Positions 56,709 to 64,000 of a stretch of DNA of 64,000 bases are shown one piece after another; within the stretch, counting starts at the first letter, position 1, and each line of letters opens with the position of its first letter. A program made the translations under genes and the position numbers. The notes beneath the pieces are model-generated. The model made no database searches. It saw nothing but the letters and a program-made list of their open reading frames with translations, and was not told the origin of the DNA. Location of the stretch: assembly GCF_905397275.1 (NCBI RefSeq), contig NZ_CAJPUY010000005.1:124001-188000 (forward strand), in the 5' to 3' direction. Source of the stretch: Cupriavidus yeoncheonensis (lineage in GTDB: Bacteria; Pseudomonadota; Gammaproteobacteria; Burkholderiales; Burkholderiaceae).

Positions 56709-59204
56709 CTACACCTTGACGATCTTTACCGCGCACTTCTTGAAGTCGGTCTGCAGCGAGATCGGGCAGGTTGCATCGAGCGTGACCTTGTTGATGAGCT
56801 GGCTGGCGTCGAACCATGGCACGAACACCAGGCCGCGCGGCGGCGCGTCGCGCCCGCGTGTTTCCACGCGCGAGCGCATGCGCCCGCGCCGCGACACCAC
56901 CTCGACCTCGACGCCGCGCCTTAGCCCCAGTGCCTTGGCATCCTCGGGATGCATGAACACCACGGCGTTCGGGAAGGCGCGGTACAGCTCGGGCACGCGC
57001 CGCGTCATCGACCCGGAGTGCCAGTGCTCCAGCACGCGGCCGGTGGCCAGCCAGAACGGGTATTCCTTGTCCGGCGATTCGGCCGGCGGCTCATAGGGCA
57101 GCGCGAAGATCACGGCCTTGCCGTCCGGATTGCCGTAGAACTGGAAGCCCGCGCCCGCCTTGACATACGGGTCGCTGCCTTCGCGGTAGCGCCAGAGCGT
57201 TTCCTTGCCGTTGACCACGGGCCAGCGCAGGCCGCGTTCCTCGTGGTAACGGTCGAACGGCGCCAGGTCGTGGCCGTGCCCGCGGCCGAAGCTCGCGTAC
57301 TCTTCGAACAGGCCCTTCTGCACGTAGAAGCCGAACGCCTTGGCCTCGGCATTCTGGTATTCGGCGTTGACTTCCTTGAGCGGGAACTTGTCGACCTGGC
57401 CGTTGCGGAAGAGCACGTCGAACAGCGTCTTGCCCTTGTATTCGGGCTTCTTGGCGACCAGCTCGGCCGGCCAGACTTCTTCCACCTTGAAGCGCTTGGA
57501 GAACTCCATGAGCTGCCACAGGTCCGAGCGCGAATCGCCCGGCGCATCGACGAGCTGGTGCCAGAACTGCGTGCGGCGCTCGGCGTTGCCGTAGGCGCCT
57601 TCCTTTTCCACCCACATCGCGCTGGGCAGGATCAGGTCCGCCGACAGGGCCGTCACGGTCGGGTAGACGTCCGACACGACGATGAAGTTGGCGGGATTGC
57701 GGTAGCCCGGCAGGCCTTCCTCCATCAGGTTGGCGGCGGCCTGCATATTGTTGTTGACCTGCACCCAGTAGGCATTGAGCTTGCCGTCCTTGAGCATGCG
57801 GTTCTGCAGTACGGCGTGGTAACCCGGTTTTTCGACGATGGTGCCCGGCGGCAGCTTCCAGATGCGCTCGGCTTCCTCGCGGTGCTTCGGGTTGGTGACC
57901 ACCATGTCGGCCGGCAGCCGGTGCGAGAACGTGCCCACTTCGCGCGCCGTGCCGCAGGCGGACGGTTGCCCGGTCAGCGAGAACGGGCTGTTGCCAGGCG
58001 TGGCGATCTTGCCGGTCAGCAGGTGGACGTTGTAGACCATGTTGTTGACCCAGCTGCCGCGCGTATGCTGGTTGAACCCCATGGTCCACAACGACATCAC
58101 CTTGACATTCGGGTCCGCGTACAGCTCGGCGAGCTGGTTGAGCTTGTCCTTCGGCACCCCGGAAAGTTTGCTGACATAGTCGACGTCGTACTTCGAGACG
58201 AACTTCGCGAAGTCGTCGAACGTGATGGGTTTGGAGTCGCCGGGATTGGCGGCGTTCTTCGCGGCCTTCTGCAGCGGATGGTCGGGACGCAGGCCATAGC
58301 CGATCTCCGTCACGCCTTCCTTGAAGACCGTGTGCTTGTTGACGAAGTCCTTGTTGACCTTGTTATTGCGGATGATGTAGTTGGCGATGAAGTTCAGCAT
58401 CGCCAGGTCGGTCTGCGGCGTGAAGATGATGGGGATATCCGCCAGGTCGAACGAACGGTGCGTGAAGGTCGACAGCACGGCCACGCGCGTCTTCGGGTGG
58501 CTCAGGCGGCGGTCGGTGATGCGCGTCCACAGGATCGGGTGCATCTCCGCCATGTTCGAGCCCCACAGCACGAACGCGTCGGCGGCTTCGAAATCGTCAT
58601 AGCAGCCCATTGGCTCGTCCATGCCGAAGGTGCGCATGAAACCCTGCACGGCCGATGCCATGCAATGGCGTGCGTTCGGGTCGATATTGTTGGAGCGGAA
58701 GCCCGCCTTATAGAGCTTGGACGCTGCGTAGCCTTCCCACACCGTCCACTGGCCCGAGCCGAACATGCCCACCGCGGTCGGGCCCTTTTCCTTGAGCACG
58801 CGCTTGAACTGGCGTTCCATCTCGTCGAACGCCTGGTCCCAGGTGACCGGGGCGAACTCGCCGTTCTTGTCGTACTTGCCATTCTTCATGCGCATGAGCG
58901 GCTTGGTCAGCCGGTCCTGCCCGTACATGATCTTCGACAGGAAGTAGCCCTTGACGCAGTTCAGGCCCTTGTTGACTTCGCACTGCGGATCGCCTTGGGT
59001 GGCCACCACCTTGTTGTCGCGCACGGCCACGGTGACGCCGCAGCCGGTCCCGCAGAAGCGGCACGGTGCCTTCGACCATTTCAGTTTCGTGACTTCGCTG
59101 TCGGTGACGAAGTTGGCGGCCTCGGCGGGCAGCTCGATGCCGGCCACCGACGCCGTTGCCGCGATGGCCGTCTGCTTGATGAATTCCCGACGAGAGACTT
59201 TCAT
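56709..59204 (-). CDS. napA: Periplasmic nitrate reductase catalytic subunit NapA
   Basis: An 831-residue Mo-bis-MGD enzyme of the periplasm. The Tat signal is SRREFIKQ at the N-terminus. A [4Fe-4S] cluster is held by Cys48, 51, 55 and 83 ([16 protein letters not shown]), and Cys181 in [10 protein letters not shown] should ligate molybdenum. It reduces nitrate to nitrite with electrons from NapB. It overlaps the end of napD by four bases, so NapD, its export chaperone, is made in step. Confidence 0.96.
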   Translation of the reverse strand: MKVSRREFIKQTAIAATASVAGIELPAEAANFVTDSEVTKLKWSKAPCRFCGTGCGVTVAVRDNKVVATQGDPQCEVNKGLNCVKGYFLSKIMYGQDRLTKPLMRMKNGKYDKNGEFAPVTWDQAFDEMERQFKRVLKEKGPTAVGMFGSGQWTVWEGYAASKLYKAGFRSNNIDPNARHCMASAVQGFMRTFGMDEPMGCYDDFEAADAFVLWGSNMAEMHPILWTRITDRRLSHPKTRVAVLSTFTHRSFDLADIPIIFTPQTDLAMLNFIANYIIRNNKVNKDFVNKHTVFKEGVTEIGYGLRPDHPLQKAAKNAANPGDSKPITFDDFAKFVSKYDVDYVSKLSGVPKDKLNQLAELYADPNVKVMSLWTMGFNQHTRGSWVNNMVYNVHLLTGKIATPGNSPFSLTGQPSACGTAREVGTFSHRLPADMVVTNPKHREEAERIWKLPPGTIVEKPGYHAVLQNRMLKDGKLNAYWVQVNNNMQAAANLMEEGLPGYRNPANFIVVSDVYPTVTALSADLILPSAMWVEKEGAYGNAERRTQFWHQLVDAPGDSRSDLWQLMEFSKRFKVEEVWPAELVAKKPEYKGKTLFDVLFRNGQVDKFPLKEVNAEYQNAEAKAFGFYVQKGLFEEYASFGRGHGHDLAPFDRYHEERGLRWPVVNGKETLWRYREGSDPYVKAGAGFQFYGNPDGKAVIFALPYEPPAESPDKEYPFWLATGRVLEHWHSGSMTRRVPELYRAFPNAVVFMHPEDAKALGLRRGVEVEVVSRRGRMRSRVETRGRDAPPRGLVFVPWFDASQLINKVTLDATCPISLQTDFKKCAVKIVKV

Positions 59205-59515
59205 TCGGTGATCTCCTCGTTCATGGCTTCGGCGTCTTCGTTGTGCTGGTAGACCAGGGTGGCGGACAGCACGCCTTCAAGCTGGTGAAGGCAGGTGAGC
59301 TGTGCAGCGATGGCGCGGGAGGTGGGGGCTTCGACGGTGACGACCATCTTGCCGTTGTCGCTGGCAGCATGGATCTCCACGCCGGTCATGGCTTCGACGG
59401 CGGCGCGAACGTGGGGCACGCTTTGAGGATGCGCGTACACCACGATCCCCGCTATATGCCACTCGTCGGTAGACGGGATCAGCCCGATGGGGATGACAGG
59501 TTTTGCAGCTGGCAT
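59201..59515 (-). CDS. napD: NapA export chaperone NapD
   Basis: A 104-residue cytosolic chaperone that binds the NapA Tat signal. [43 protein letters not shown] is the ferredoxin-like fold of the family. The start is at 59515 and its stop overlaps napA by four bases. It is slightly longer than E. coli NapD. Confidence 0.93.
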   Translation of the reverse strand: MPAAKPVIPIGLIPSTDEWHIAGIVVYAHPQSVPHVRAAVEAMTGVEIHAASDNGKMVVTVEAPTSRAIAAQLTCLHQLEGVLSATLVYQHNEDAEAMNEEITE

Positions 59516-59604
59516 GCGGTCACTCCAGCTAAAGGCCGTTTAATCCTGTGCTGCAGCCTTTTTATTGTTGCCATTAACGCGCTTTCTCGCGGGGTGGCCC
59601 GGGT

Positions 59605-59772
59605 TCAGTGCGAGGGCGGGCCGCTGATCAGCTGGGTCATCCAGACAATGAAGCCATAGCCGGCCACGGTGATGACCGACAGCACCGGCACCATTACCGC
59701 GGTGAGGAACAGGAAACTGCGCAGTTCTTCCGTCTTGCGCTGCGGATCTTCAACGCCGCCAGGTTGGATCAT
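59605..59772 (-). CDS. napE: NapE small membrane protein
   Basis: A 55-residue protein with one helix: EELRSFLFLTAVMVPVLSVITVAGYGFIVWM. The family sits at the head of nap operons and its role is unclear. The ATG at 59772 and TGA at 59605 were found by reading the strand directly, since the gene is too small for ordinary ORF lists. It precedes napD by 89 bases. Confidence 0.88.
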   Translation of the reverse strand: MIQPGGVEDPQRKTEELRSFLFLTAVMVPVLSVITVAGYGFIVWMTQLISGPPSH

Positions 59773-59826
59773 GGCTTGATGTAATGGGCAGGGCCTTTCG
59801 TACGACAGGCGTGATGTGTGTTACCC

Positions 59827-59855
59827 ATTAAAGATAGCGGGGGGCAAGGAGTCAA
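59827..59855 (-). promoter_or_regulatory. Sigma-70 type promoter of the nap-ccm operon
   Basis: On the minus strand TTGACT, 17 bases and TTTAAT form a good -35/-10 pair, 55 bases upstream of napE. No FNR-type TTGAT-N4-ATCAA box was seen, so strict anaerobic control is not evident. Confidence 0.6.
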
Positions 59856-60009
59856 GACTGCACTTGCACCGGTGCTGCGGGAGCGCGCGCCAGCAACACT
59901 TCACTGCATCGTGCAGAGTGCTTGCGCGGTGGCGCGGTCAGCGTCAGGAAGTGCTGGCCCATGCGGCGCAAACACCGCTCATGGTGTCTGTGTTGTGGCC
60001 GGCACGGGA

Positions 60010-60561
60010 TCAGTGGACGTCGTGCATCGCGCCGGCATGCGTCGCGGTCATGGGAATGCGCCTGCCATGCTCGGGCGGAACTGCCGGCCGCATCGCGGCA
60101 AGTGCCGCCAGGTCGATGTCGTCCATCCGTGCATCGCACCATGCCGTGCCGTCCCAGCGCTGGAAGCGCAGTTCCGCGAGCGGGACCTGCGTCAGCACGC
60201 CAAGCCAGTCGGTCGGGCTGGCGCCCCGGCGCAGCCCGGCCGAGACCATGGACATCGCTTCGGGAATATCGATATCGGCCAGGCGCGTGACGCCCGGCCA
60301 CGGCACCAGGCGGCTGTCCGCGGCTGGCAGACCGAAGCGGAACAGGCCCTCTTTCTCCGGGAGCGCCATCTTGTTGGCCGGGTGGCGCTTCCAGCCAGTG
60401 CGCGCCGTGGATGGCTCCCAGGTCTGCTGCCGCGAGAACCACAGCACGCCCAGTGACGCCGTGGCGTGCAGCGACCGCGCGGGAATCAGCACCGCGGATT
60501 CCGCGATGGCCGGCAACCTCGTGCCGACCGTGTAGTGCCAGACGAAGTTGGTGGGTTGCAT
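60010..60561 (-). CDS. Hypothetical protein
   Basis: A 183-residue protein not assigned to a named family. The start at 60561 is set by AGGAGG seven bases upstream. FVWHYTVGTRLPAIAESAVLIPARS near the N-terminus and VLWFSRQQTWEPS nearby recall the N-terminal core of some ADP-ribosyltransferase-like folds (an H-Y-T motif, then I-x-S-x-x-L-P, then a W-F-S block), but the similarity is weak. It has no signal peptide. Neighbours are the nap operon and serA. Codon use looks native. Confidence 0.65.
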   Translation of the reverse strand: MQPTNFVWHYTVGTRLPAIAESAVLIPARSLHATASLGVLWFSRQQTWEPSTARTGWKRHPANKMALPEKEGLFRFGLPAADSRLVPWPGVTRLADIDIPEAMSMVSAGLRRGASPTDWLGVLTQVPLAELRFQRWDGTAWCDARMDDIDLAALAAMRPAVPPEHGRRIPMTATHAGAMHDVH

Positions 60562-60674
60562 GATGGTCCTCCTGTTCGAGCCCTCAGCATGGGCGCGAAT
60601 GCTTGCCGCGACAAGCAAGGTCACGAGGCATTGTGCAATGCGGAATAGTAAGGCGGCGCCGGCGTTGCTCGGAA

Positions 60675-60710
60675 GGGGCGAGCCGGCGCGGAATGTGGCC
60701 GGTTCGCCCC
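60675..60710 (-). terminator. Terminator-like hairpin after serA
   Basis: A 13-base-pair stem with one G-T pair (60675-60687 and 60698-60710) and a ten-base loop lies 67 bases past the serA stop. It is a plausible transcription end for serA or for both strands. No long T tract on either side. Confidence 0.5.
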
Positions 60711-60777
60711 GTCTTTACGGGATAAGCCTGCGGGCGCGGCCGGATAGCGGAGCGGAGGGCTGGCGAGGCGGCAGGAC

Positions 60778-61980
60778 TTAGCGGACCAGCAGGCGCGAAC
60801 GCACGAAGCCGGCGTGGGCACGCAATGCTCCCATCAGCGCGTCAGACGGCACCCGGTCGAGATCCGTGACTACATAGCCGGTGTGGCCGCGCGTCTGCAG
60901 GTGCTGGCCGTTGATGTTGACGCCGTCCTGTGCCAGCAGCGTGTTGAGCGCGGCCAGCGCGCCGGGCGCGTTGCTGTGGATGTTGAGCAGGCGCGCCGGC
61001 GCGTGCAGCGGACCCGGGTCGACTTCCGGGAAATTCACCGCGCCGATCGTGCCGCCGGTATTCAGGAAGTTCAGCAGCTTGGCGGCCACCTCGGTGCCGA
61101 TGTTCTCCTGCGCCTCCTCGGTGCTGCCGCCGATATGCGGCGTCAGCAGGACGTTGGGCAACTGCTGCAGCGGGCTGGCAAACGGATCGTTGTTGGTCTT
61201 GGGCTCTTCGGGGAAGACGTCGATCGCGGCGCCGCCCAGGCGCTTGTCGCGCAGCGCCGCCGCCAGCGCATCGATGTCCACCACGGTCCCGCGCGAGGCA
61301 TTGATCAGGATCGCGCCGGGCTTGAAGCGGGCGAGCACGTCCGCGTTGATCATATTGCGCGTGCGCGCCGTGGCGGGTACGTGCAGCGTGACCACGTCCG
61401 CCTGCGACACGGCCTCCTCCAGCGTGCCCGCCGCGCGCGCCGAGCCGAGCGACAGCCTGGCCAGCACGTCGTAGTACACCACGCGCATGCCCATCGACTC
61501 GGCCAGCACGCCGACCTGCGAGCCGATATTGCCGTAGCCGACGATGGCAATGGTCTTGCCGCGCGCTTCGAACGCGCCGCTGGCCCCCTTGGCCCACTTG
61601 CCCGCGTGCGCGAGCGCATTCTTCTCCGGGATCTTGCGCAGCAGCATCACGGCTTCGGACACGACCAGTTCGGCCACCGACCGCGTATTGGAGAACGGCG
61701 CATTGAAGACCGGAATGCCCGCCGCCGTCGCGGCGTCCAGGTCGACCTGCGAGGTGCCGATGCAGAAGCAGCCGATGCTGAGCAGGTCTGGTGCGCTGCG
61801 GATGTCGTCCGCGCGCAGGTGCGTGGCGGAGCGGATGCCCACCAGATCATGGCTGGACAGCGCCTGGCGCAGTTCGTCGCCGGCCAGCGCGCCGCTGCGG
61901 CGTTCGACCGTCAGGCTGGCTTCGCCGAGGCGCGCCGCGGCGCTTGGGTGGATGTTTTCGAGCAGGATCGCAGTGGTCAC
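60778..61980 (-). CDS. serA: D-3-phosphoglycerate dehydrogenase-like protein
   Basis: A cytosolic NAD-dependent 2-hydroxyacid dehydrogenase of 400 residues. IVGYGNIGSQVGVLAESMGM is the NAD loop, GAILINASRGTVVDIDAL holds catalytic residues with the Arg near 230, and LLTPHIGGSTEEAQENIG contains the catalytic His. A C-terminal ACT-like domain (about 325-400, NAPGALAALNTLLAQDGVNI) is of the SerA form with serine-type regulation. It probably catalyses the first step of serine synthesis. The start is GTG at 61980 with a weak ribosome site. Confidence 0.9.
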   Translation of the reverse strand: MTTAILLENIHPSAAARLGEASLTVERRSGALAGDELRQALSSHDLVGIRSATHLRADDIRSAPDLLSIGCFCIGTSQVDLDAATAAGIPVFNAPFSNTRSVAELVVSEAVMLLRKIPEKNALAHAGKWAKGASGAFEARGKTIAIVGYGNIGSQVGVLAESMGMRVVYYDVLARLSLGSARAAGTLEEAVSQADVVTLHVPATARTRNMINADVLARFKPGAILINASRGTVVDIDALAAALRDKRLGGAAIDVFPEEPKTNNDPFASPLQQLPNVLLTPHIGGSTEEAQENIGTEVAAKLLNFLNTGGTIGAVNFPEVDPGPLHAPARLLNIHSNAPGALAALNTLLAQDGVNINGQHLQTRGHTGYVVTDLDRVPSDALMGALRAHAGFVRSRLLVR

Positions 61981-62121
61981 GTTCAGGTTCCGCGCAAGTA
62001 GAGATCAGGGAAGCCGCGCGCAATCCTCGCTGCGTCGCGGCAAGGCCTATTCTGCGCGAAAACGCCGCCACGGTCCCGGAGCCCCTTCCGCCAACGTTGG
62101 CTCCCCCGGGGGTGCGCACCG

Positions 62122-62646
62122 CTAGCGCGAACGTCCGCGGCGGTCGCCGCCGAGCGGGTCGACGATGATCATGGTCTGCTGCAGCACGCCGTTTTCGTCG
62201 AAGTAGCAGCTGAAATGCGCGGTCTGGTAGCCCGCCTGATACATCCTGTAGGTCCAGGCCTCGCGCTTCATCAGCGGGTAGTACTGGGTGGGCTCGCGTG
62301 GCATGCCGAAGCGTTCGAGCACATCCTGCTTGGTCCACGCGCCGACCTGCGCCTGATAGATTTCAGCTTCCGTCAGCATCTGCCGATAGCTGACCAGCTT
62401 GCCGGTGGCGTCAAAGTCCGCGGCATAGACCGTATGGCCGAGCGGCTGCCCGGAGTAGAGCCAGCGCGACGTGCCGTTCGGAAACCGGAAGGTATCGGTG
62501 GGCTCCCCGAAGGTACTGCGCACGGTACTCTGGTCGCTGCCGATCAGCCGCTGGCCTGTCTGTTCCGGTTGCAGCGCCGTGCAGGCGCCCAGGGTCAAGG
62601 CTGCCACGCACGCCAGCGAGGCCATGGTTGCCAGGCGGATTCTCAT
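62122..62646 (-). CDS. Outer-membrane lipoprotein, BamE/SmpA-like fold
   Basis: A 174-residue lipoprotein with lipobox LTLGAC (Cys22). QSTVRSTFGEPTDTFRFPNGTSRWLYSG and TKQDVLERFGMPREPTQYYPLMKREAWTYRMY are two repeats of the BamE/SmpA-type fold (a T-x-x-x-V-x-x-x-F/L-G-x-P pattern). It is not the core BamE itself. The function is unknown. Confidence 0.75.
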   Translation of the reverse strand: MRIRLATMASLACVAALTLGACTALQPEQTGQRLIGSDQSTVRSTFGEPTDTFRFPNGTSRWLYSGQPLGHTVYAADFDATGKLVSYRQMLTEAEIYQAQVGAWTKQDVLERFGMPREPTQYYPLMKREAWTYRMYQAGYQTAHFSCYFDENGVLQQTMIIVDPLGGDRRGRSR

Positions 62647-62752
62647 GAAGGGCTCCGGGCGGGGAGATCCCGCATGGCGGGATTGTCCGGCCTGCGTAGC
62701 GGTGTGCGCAATAGGCCTGCGTCGCCGCGACGAAGGCCGTGCAGGCCCGGCG

Positions 62753-63208
62753 CTACCCTTCGACTTCGCTGCGGATCAGCAGCACCGGCCGGCTGCTCTT
62801 GCCGACCACGCCCTCGGAAACGCTGCCCATCAGCAGGCGCCGCACGCCGCGCCGGCCGTGGGTGCCAAGTACGATCAGGTCGGCGCTCCAGGCATCGGCC
62901 TGGGCGACGATGGTCGCGGAGATCTGGCCGGGGGCCACCGGCTTTTCGACAAGCTGGGTGGTATGCGTGATGCCGGCTGTCTCCAGCTTGCCCGCGGCCT
63001 CCGTCAGGACCTTGCGGCCGAAGGCGCGGATGCTTTCCATCAGGGCCCTGGCGTCGAAGTAGGCGACATCGAAGAAGGCGTCGCTGTCGTCGGCCACGAA
63101 CAGGGCCTTGACCTCGGCGCCGGTGGCCGTGGCCAGGAGGATGGCCTGGCTCAATGCGAGGTCGGAAGACTGGCTGCCATCTACGGCCAGCAGGATGCGC
63201 TGATACAT
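62753..63208 (-). CDS. Universal stress protein UspA family
   Basis: A 151-residue cytosolic protein. ILLAVDGSQSSDLALSQAILLA at the N-terminus and VLGTHGRRGVRRLLMGSVSEGVVGKSSRPVLLIR at the C-terminus give the ATP-binding G-x2-G-x9-G-S motif. It is divergent from another Usp gene, and an FNR-type box lies about 105 bases upstream of it, suggesting induction under low oxygen. Confidence 0.9.
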   Translation of the reverse strand: MYQRILLAVDGSQSSDLALSQAILLATATGAEVKALFVADDSDAFFDVAYFDARALMESIRAFGRKVLTEAAGKLETAGITHTTQLVEKPVAPGQISATIVAQADAWSADLIVLGTHGRRGVRRLLMGSVSEGVVGKSSRPVLLIRSEVEG

Positions 63209-63312
63209 GGGGAACCTCCGGTGAGTCGTGGCGAGTCGTCGGGAACGGCAAATCGGATCAGGCGCCGCGTGGGCGCTTCTGGTTCAGCGTAGTCGCCGCG
63301 GACGATGGCGGG

Positions 63313-63326
63313 TTGACCGGCATCAA
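63313..63326. promoter_or_regulatory. FNR/ANR-type box (near-consensus)
   Basis: TTGACCGGCATCAA differs from TTGAT-N4-ATCAA at one base. It lies about 105 bases upstream of the minus-strand Usp start and probably serves that gene. Confidence 0.55.
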
Positions 63327-63402
63327 GCTTTGAGTTGGCCGGGGCGGAACAGGATCGCCGGGGTGGCACAGGGCGCGGGATCACGCCTGGGCCGTGCCGC
63401 CT

Positions 63403-63416
63403 TGATACCGATCAAG
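63403..63416. promoter_or_regulatory. FNR/ANR-type box (perfect consensus)
   Basis: TTGATACCGATCAA is a perfect match to the FNR-family dyad. It lies about 92 bases upstream of the plus-strand Usp gene and probably activates it when oxygen is low. Confidence 0.7.
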
Positions 63417-63507
63417 CATCGTGGCGCGCCAATGCCTACACTGGTTCACGCCTTGGCTCGACTGACGCCGGGCCGGATCTCACGCATTTCCACGGAGCAA
63501 TGAGCGG

Positions 63508-64000
63508 ATGGACTACAAGACGATCCTTGTCGAGCTGGGCGACGACCCCGCACGCGCGGCGCGCCTGGAAGCCGCACTGGCATTGTGCCGGCGCTTCGGC
63601 GCCGGGCTGGTGGGGCTGACCGCAACCGGCATGCGGCTGGAGCCATTCCGCGGCGCCGGCGACGAAGCGGGACGGTATGCCGACCAGGCCGCGGCGGCGC
63701 TGCAGCGCACCGTCGACGAAAACCTGGCAACGCTGCGGGCCGCGATGGCGTCGTCAGCCAGTGCCGCGCCGTACCGCCATGTGGTGGTCGAGGCCGAGCC
63801 CGGTTGGGCGCTGGCAACGGAAGGCCGCTTTGCGGACCTGATCCTGCCGCCGCCATGGCAGGCTGGCGACAACGCCCCGCCGCTGATGGCGGAGCAAGCC
63901 GAGTATGCGCTGCTGAATGCGGGGCGTCCGGTCCTGCTGGTGCCTGCCGGCGCCACGCTGGCACCGCAAGGGCATGTGCTGGTGGGCTGGGACGGCAGCC
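63508..64000 (+). CDS. Universal stress protein-like, cut by right edge
   Basis: The visible 164 residues begin MDYKTILVELGDDPARAARLEAALALCRRFGAGLVGLTA, a UspA-type start, and end at LLVPAGATLAPQGHVLVGWDGS. The second VGWDGS suggests a start of a second Usp domain, so the protein may be a tandem-domain UspA (about 280 residues), with the rest outside. The first domain has a degenerate ATP loop. It has no stop in the window. A perfect FNR-type box is upstream. Confidence 0.8.
   Translation, partial: MDYKTILVELGDDPARAARLEAALALCRRFGAGLVGLTATGMRLEPFRGAGDEAGRYADQAAAALQRTVDENLATLRAAMASSASAAPYRHVVVEAEPGWALATEGRFADLILPPPWQAGDNAPPLMAEQAEYALLNAGRPVLLVPAGATLAPQGHVLVGWDGS

Noticed and set aside
56949..59252. 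Open frame of about 767 codons on the plus strand opposite napA
   Set aside because: Shadow of napA; napA has all cluster and molybdenum ligands and the correct signal peptide.
59773..60009. FNR box for the nap promoter
   Set aside because: No TTGAT-N4-ATCAA arrangement could be found; TTGATG near 59776 has no matching second half.

Overview
The window is GC-rich, densely packed chromosomal DNA from a free-living betaproteobacterium. Codon use, a Bug-type solute receptor, Burkholderiales-type porins, and the assimilatory nitrate, periplasmic nitrate (nap) and System I cytochrome c (ccm) gene sets point to the Cupriavidus/Ralstonia branch of Burkholderiaceae. The genus call is inference. No rRNA, tRNA, insertion sequence, prophage or CRISPR array was seen.

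Layout: 1-9.1 kb holds a partial class A penicillin-binding protein (running off the left edge), a flavodoxin-like quinone reductase, a TonB-dependent receptor, a 14-TM drug exporter and a three-lipoprotein CsgG/DUF4810/DUF799 operon. 9.5-18.2 kb is a nitrate assimilation operon on the minus strand (transporter, nirB, nirD, a NirB-like flavoprotein, nasA). Its 324-base leader carries a pair of NtrC-like sites, a sigma-54 promoter, ANTAR-type hairpins and an intrinsic terminator. 18.2-22.3 kb holds an HxlR regulator facing an acetyltransferase across two operator palindromes, a Bug receptor, an EamA exporter and an SDR enzyme.

22.3-33.9 kb is a guanidine-use locus. A guanidine-I (ykkC) riboswitch behind a sigma-54 promoter precedes an ABC importer, carboxyguanidine deiminase subunits CgdA and CgdB, a biotin-dependent guanidine (urea-type) carboxylase and allophanate hydrolase AtzF. 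A second guanidine-I riboswitch, again behind a sigma-54-type promoter, precedes a convergent gene for a TorF-type outer-membrane protein. Together they suggest a complete outer membrane to ammonia route under joint nitrogen and guanidine control.

34-48.4 kb is mixed: a nucleotide cyclase-FHA protein, a pyruvyltransferase-like protein, a DUF1275 protein, a general porin, a XapX protein, an exported amidohydrolase, a YcaC-like hydrolase, DoxX, LysR, an MFS transporter, and a threonine-to-glycine pair (kbl-tdh) facing an XRE-cupin regulator. 48.4-59.8 kb is one long, tightly overlapped minus-strand operon, napEDABC-ccmABCDEFGHI, coupling periplasmic nitrate reductase to its cytochrome c maturation system; napE (55 aa) and ccmD (55 aa) are easily missed. 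60-64 kb has an unknown protein, serA, a lipoprotein and two divergent universal stress genes separated by two FNR-type boxes; the last gene runs off the right edge.
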